This document shows, piece by piece, positions 61,693 to 64,000 of a DNA stretch of 64,000 nucleotides (its first letter is position 1; the number at the start of each line of letters is the position of its first letter). Source of the DNA: DASRDB01 sp035652815 (lineage in GTDB: Bacteria; Chloroflexota; Ktedonobacteria; Ktedonobacterales; Ktedonobacteraceae); assembly GCA_035652815.1 (NCBI GenBank), contig DASRDB010000014.1:186001-250000 (forward strand), given 5' to 3'. A program made the translations under genes and the position numbers. The notes under the pieces are model-generated. The model ran no database searches. It had not been told where the DNA came from and saw nothing but the letters and a program-made list of their open reading frames with translations.

Positions 61693-62980
61693 GAGCGACG
61701 ATGTGGGTCAGAGTAGCGGTGAGGGGGACGAGCAGGGCGTGGGATTGGCGGGAGCCGAGTTGAGCTGACCAGTAGCGGGGCATGCCGCCAAGCACGCGAT
61801 TGAACGGGTTGAAGGCGGCGAAGGTGATGCTTTCGCTGCCGTTCGCGCTGAAAATCCAGGTTGGATAGGCGTTGATCTGCGCGCCAGTCTGGGCTGGCGT
61901 TGCTACAAGCCACGAGTGGGCGCTGGCAACATCCACTATGGCAATGGCGCTTTGCAATGACTGGGCATCAAGATTGGCCTGCCGATCTGTTGTGTTGATA
62001 CGGGCGACAAAGGCGATGCTGCGACTATCGGGCGACCAGGAGAGTGTGAAACCATGCCCACCATCGGCTTCCGCGAGTTGGTGCTGGCGCGTGCCATCGC
62101 TGTTCATAACCCAGAGGCCAGCAGGCAAAAACGGCGAGGGGCCATCCGAAAGTTGCTCGTAGGCGATAGTACGACCGTCGGGCGACCAGGCAAACATGCC
62201 GGTAATCGATTGCACGCCTGCCGGAGTGCTGAAAAGATGTATCAGGCCGCTGCCATCGCTGCGCATTAGCCACGTATCGCTACCCATGCCGATGCCAGCC
62301 GAGGTCGAGTAGACGATGCGCGAGCCGTCGGGAGAGGGCGCGGCATCGACCAGGAAGGCTGAGGACATGTGGATGTCGATATTTGTATGCGCGCCCGTCG
62401 CCGCGTCTACAATCCACAGGCCGGGATTCCAGCCGACGCCATCGGTTGGCACGTTGGGGCCAAGCGGCAGCATGGGACGATACAAAAATGCATGACCAGA
62501 CGCGCCGGGAAGCCAGTGCAGAAAATTTCCTAGCACATTTGCCGGAACCAGATTGAGTTTAAGGCTCTGCGTATCGAATATCCAGACCTGCTCACCGTGA
62601 TCGCGCGTGCCATCAATTGCCAGATAGCGATAATCAGGCGAGAGCTGCATGAAGAAGACACCATCCGACTCAAGCTGACCGAAGCCATCACCAAATGTCG
62701 CTACAGGCTGCGGACTGCTAAGCGGCTGCCCGCTGCTCCCTTTGAGAGAACGCGCCAGGACAAAGCCGTTGGGCTGCTTGAGCGTGTAGTATAAATAGCG
62801 GCCTCCATCCACCGGATTGCTTTGCTTCGTCGCTGAATGCGCCTGAAGTATCCCACGATATGCCATAAAGCCTAACATGCCCACAAGGATGACCAGCACG
62901 ACCGGAAGTATCGAAGCTGCCGGAATAAATAGGGCGCGCCGGTTTCCTCTTCGTTTTGCGCGGCGTTTTGACTGTCGCAT
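61688..62980 (-). CDS. Membrane-anchored TolB/WD40-like beta-propeller protein
   Basis: A 430-residue protein. After a basic N-terminus (RQSKRRAKRRGNRR) comes one membrane helix (ILPVVLVILVGMLGFMAYRG), then an extracytoplasmic propeller of PD40-type blades (MQLSPDYRYLAIDGTRD, AAPSPDGSRIVYSTS, FAWSPDGRTIAYEQLSDGPS, LSWSPDSRSIAFVARI). Propellers of this type bind partners or ligands. I chose the ATG at 62980, six bases after GGAG; upstream ATGs at 62992 and 63010 are alternatives. It lies upstream of the M23 gene in the same direction and may be co-transcribed with it. Its stop codon is the first TAG of a family D repeat. Confidence 0.82.
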   Translation of the reverse strand: MRQSKRRAKRRGNRRALFIPAASILPVVLVILVGMLGFMAYRGILQAHSATKQSNPVDGGRYLYYTLKQPNGFVLARSLKGSSGQPLSSPQPVATFGDGFGQLESDGVFFMQLSPDYRYLAIDGTRDHGEQVWIFDTQSLKLNLVPANVLGNFLHWLPGASGHAFLYRPMLPLGPNVPTDGVGWNPGLWIVDAATGAHTNIDIHMSSAFLVDAAPSPDGSRIVYSTSAGIGMGSDTWLMRSDGSGLIHLFSTPAGVQSITGMFAWSPDGRTIAYEQLSDGPSPFLPAGLWVMNSDGTRQHQLAEADGGHGFTLSWSPDSRSIAFVARINTTDRQANLDAQSLQSAIAIVDVASAHSWLVATPAQTGAQINAYPTWIFSANGSESITFAAFNPFNRVLGGMPRYWSAQLGSRQSHALLVPLTATLTHIVAL

Positions 62981-63074
62981 GTATGTCTCCATTCCTTCTA
63001 CTGTTTTCACACACTTCTAAGAGGTGCTATCGGCAGGTTGGGATAGGAATGAAGATATTGACTCTGAACCTTTT

Positions 63075-63262
63075 TTGTAGGGACGCGATGATCTACTTTT
63101 ACAACATATGGGGGAGACTTGCCCCTGTCATCCTTCGCTGCGATCAGAATCTCTGTCGCCGGGCAGGCTCGTGCGCCCCCACCGAGATCCTTCGCTGCGC
63201 TCAGGATAACATATTGAATAGACGCTCTTTATTTGTAAACATTCATCATCGCGTCCCTACAA
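63075..63262. repeat. Composite element: family A ends around family C
   Basis: TTGTAGGGACGCGATGATC at the left and GATGATGAATG-type right end (ATCATCGCGTCCCTACAA) form terminal inverted repeats; between them are TTTTACAACATATGGGGG, a family C pair and TTTATTTGTAAAC. This is the clearest whole copy of the composite unit, about 188 bases long. Confidence 0.85.
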
Positions 63263-63276
63263 AAAGCGCAGAAGCT

Positions 63277-64000
63277 TTACATGAAAGATGGCAGCAGACG
63301 CCGCGCAACGCGCATAACCAGGGGATGATACGCATATTGATAATTGCCCAAAAAACGGACAATGCTGCCACCCCAGCCGCTTTTGAAGCGGTAGACACCG
63401 GCCATGGCCTCGTTTTCGTCGTCGGTAGCGGGAATGCCCCAGAAGTCGTAGCAGATTGCGCCCTCGCTTTTGGCCCAGCGAATGGCTTCCCATTGCAAAA
63501 GGTAGTTGGGCATGAGCTGGCGTAGTTCGTTGCTTGACGCGCCGTAGAGGTAAATGGCCTGTTTTGCCAGCAGACCCACGAAGATGCCAGCCAGCAGTTG
63601 GCCGTCTTTTTCGGCCAGAAAGAGGCGAGCCTGTCTCTGTGGGGCAAAAATACGCCAGACGCGCAGGTAGTAGTCTTTGGTATGGATGCCAAAGGCGTCG
63701 CGCTCGCTGGTGGTTTGCAGAATGCGATACCAGGAGCGGACATCGTCTTCAGAGGTCGCTGCACGTATATGTACGCCTTTGCGAGCGGCGAGGCGAACGT
63801 TGTAGCGCCATTTCTCCTTCATACGCGCCAGCAGCGTCTCCTCGTCGGGCGTAAGATCGAGCAGGATGGTGCGCAAGGGCTGAACGGCTCCGACCTGCGA
63901 GAAACCTGATTGCTTCATCCAGGCGGCGCACTGCAGGCCATCCGGCTCATCAACTGTATATGGTGCTTCCACCTGCAGGGCTATAGCTCCATGACGGCGC
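63277..64000 (-). CDS. FemAB-family peptidyltransferase, 5' end beyond window
   Basis: The minus-strand frame is open to the right edge, so the N-terminus is missing; 240 codons are visible. The segment matches the GNAT-like FemAB fold: MKEKWRYNVRLAARKGVHIR is the usual helix with basic residues, and the C-terminal half has YLYGASSNELRQLMPNYLLQ and CYDFWGIPATDDENEAMAGVYRFKSGWGG. Family members add amino acids to the peptidoglycan cross-bridge or make related acyl transfers. Neighbouring M23 peptidase and propeller genes support a cell-wall role. A GTG at 63972 is in frame but lies inside the conserved region, so it is not the start. Confidence 0.85.
   Translation of the reverse strand, partial: RRHGAIALQVEAPYTVDEPDGLQCAAWMKQSGFSQVGAVQPLRTILLDLTPDEETLLARMKEKWRYNVRLAARKGVHIRAATSEDDVRSWYRILQTTSERDAFGIHTKDYYLRVWRIFAPQRQARLFLAEKDGQLLAGIFVGLLAKQAIYLYGASSNELRQLMPNYLLQWEAIRWAKSEGAICYDFWGIPATDDENEAMAGVYRFKSGWGGSIVRFLGNYQYAYHPLVMRVARRLLPSFM

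Noticed and set aside
61491..61913. N-terminal extension of the M23 peptidase
   Set aside because: It would place the signal peptide at residue ~140 and translate the family D repeat; the ATG at 61490 starts exactly at the signal peptide.

Overview
The window looks like a chromosomal segment of a filamentous, spore-forming-type Chloroflexota bacterium, most likely class Ktedonobacteria. This is an inference from gene content, not from a marker gene. The supporting content is Hanks-type kinases fused to WD40 or NB-ARC/TPR modules, DUF4012 and DUF1206 proteins, a form II CoxL-like protein, a CIRCE/HrcA heat-shock site, moderately high GC, and very many short dispersed palindromic repeats. No rRNA, tRNA, CRISPR array, integrase or transposase gene was seen.

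Region 1 (1-18407, all minus strand) is one exopolysaccharide cluster. In transcription order it encodes a DegT aminotransferase, a Gfo/Idh/MocA oxidoreductase, a UDP-GlcNAc 2-epimerase, a polyprenyl-phosphate sugar-1-phosphate transferase, a Wzz/BY-kinase fusion, a DUF4012 protein, a CpsB-type phosphatase, a Wzy-like polymerase, a C5-epimerase/glycosyltransferase fusion, a Wzx flippase and two GT4 glycosyltransferases. The last one runs off the left edge. Together they form a nearly complete Wzx/Wzy-type pathway: sugar precursor, priming, assembly, export, polymerisation, and control by tyrosine phosphorylation.

Region 2 (18651-32424) holds an SDR dehydrogenase, a membrane protein, an alpha/beta hydrolase, a large AT-richer STAND-NTPase/TPR protein, an MFS exporter, two hydrophilic proteins of unknown function, DAHP synthase (aroF) and an AAA ATPase. 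The aroF leader is the best new observation. It has a consensus promoter, a 20-codon leader peptide carrying Phe-Tyr-Tyr-Trp-Phe, a long stem over the leader stop codon, and an intrinsic terminator before aroF. These are the parts of a ribosome-mediated attenuator able to sense all three aromatic amino acids.

Region 3 (32762-43105) has htpG with a CIRCE operator, a small membrane protein plus aminotransferase pair, an aldo/keto reductase, two tandem HtrA-like proteases, two tandem DUF1206 proteins and a quinone-oxidoreductase-type dehydrogenase. Region 4 (43208-58086) has two related Ser/Thr kinases flanking a CoxL-like molybdoprotein, an unlisted 54-residue secreted peptide gene with a structured leader, a Rieske oxygenase, a saccharopine-dehydrogenase-like protein, a haloacid dehalogenase-like hydrolase, a VOC dioxygenase and an unknown zinc-ribbon protein. 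Region 5 (58245-64000) has a secreted M23 peptidase, a TolB/WD40-like membrane protein and a FemAB-type transferase cut by the right edge; all three point to the cell envelope.

The whole window carries at least five families of short inverted-repeat elements, here called A to E. They sit between genes, inside genes in frame (five exopolysaccharide genes), and at gene ends, where the GTAGGGAC terminus provides the stop codon of three genes. Family A ends and a family C core also occur together as one composite, MITE-like unit.
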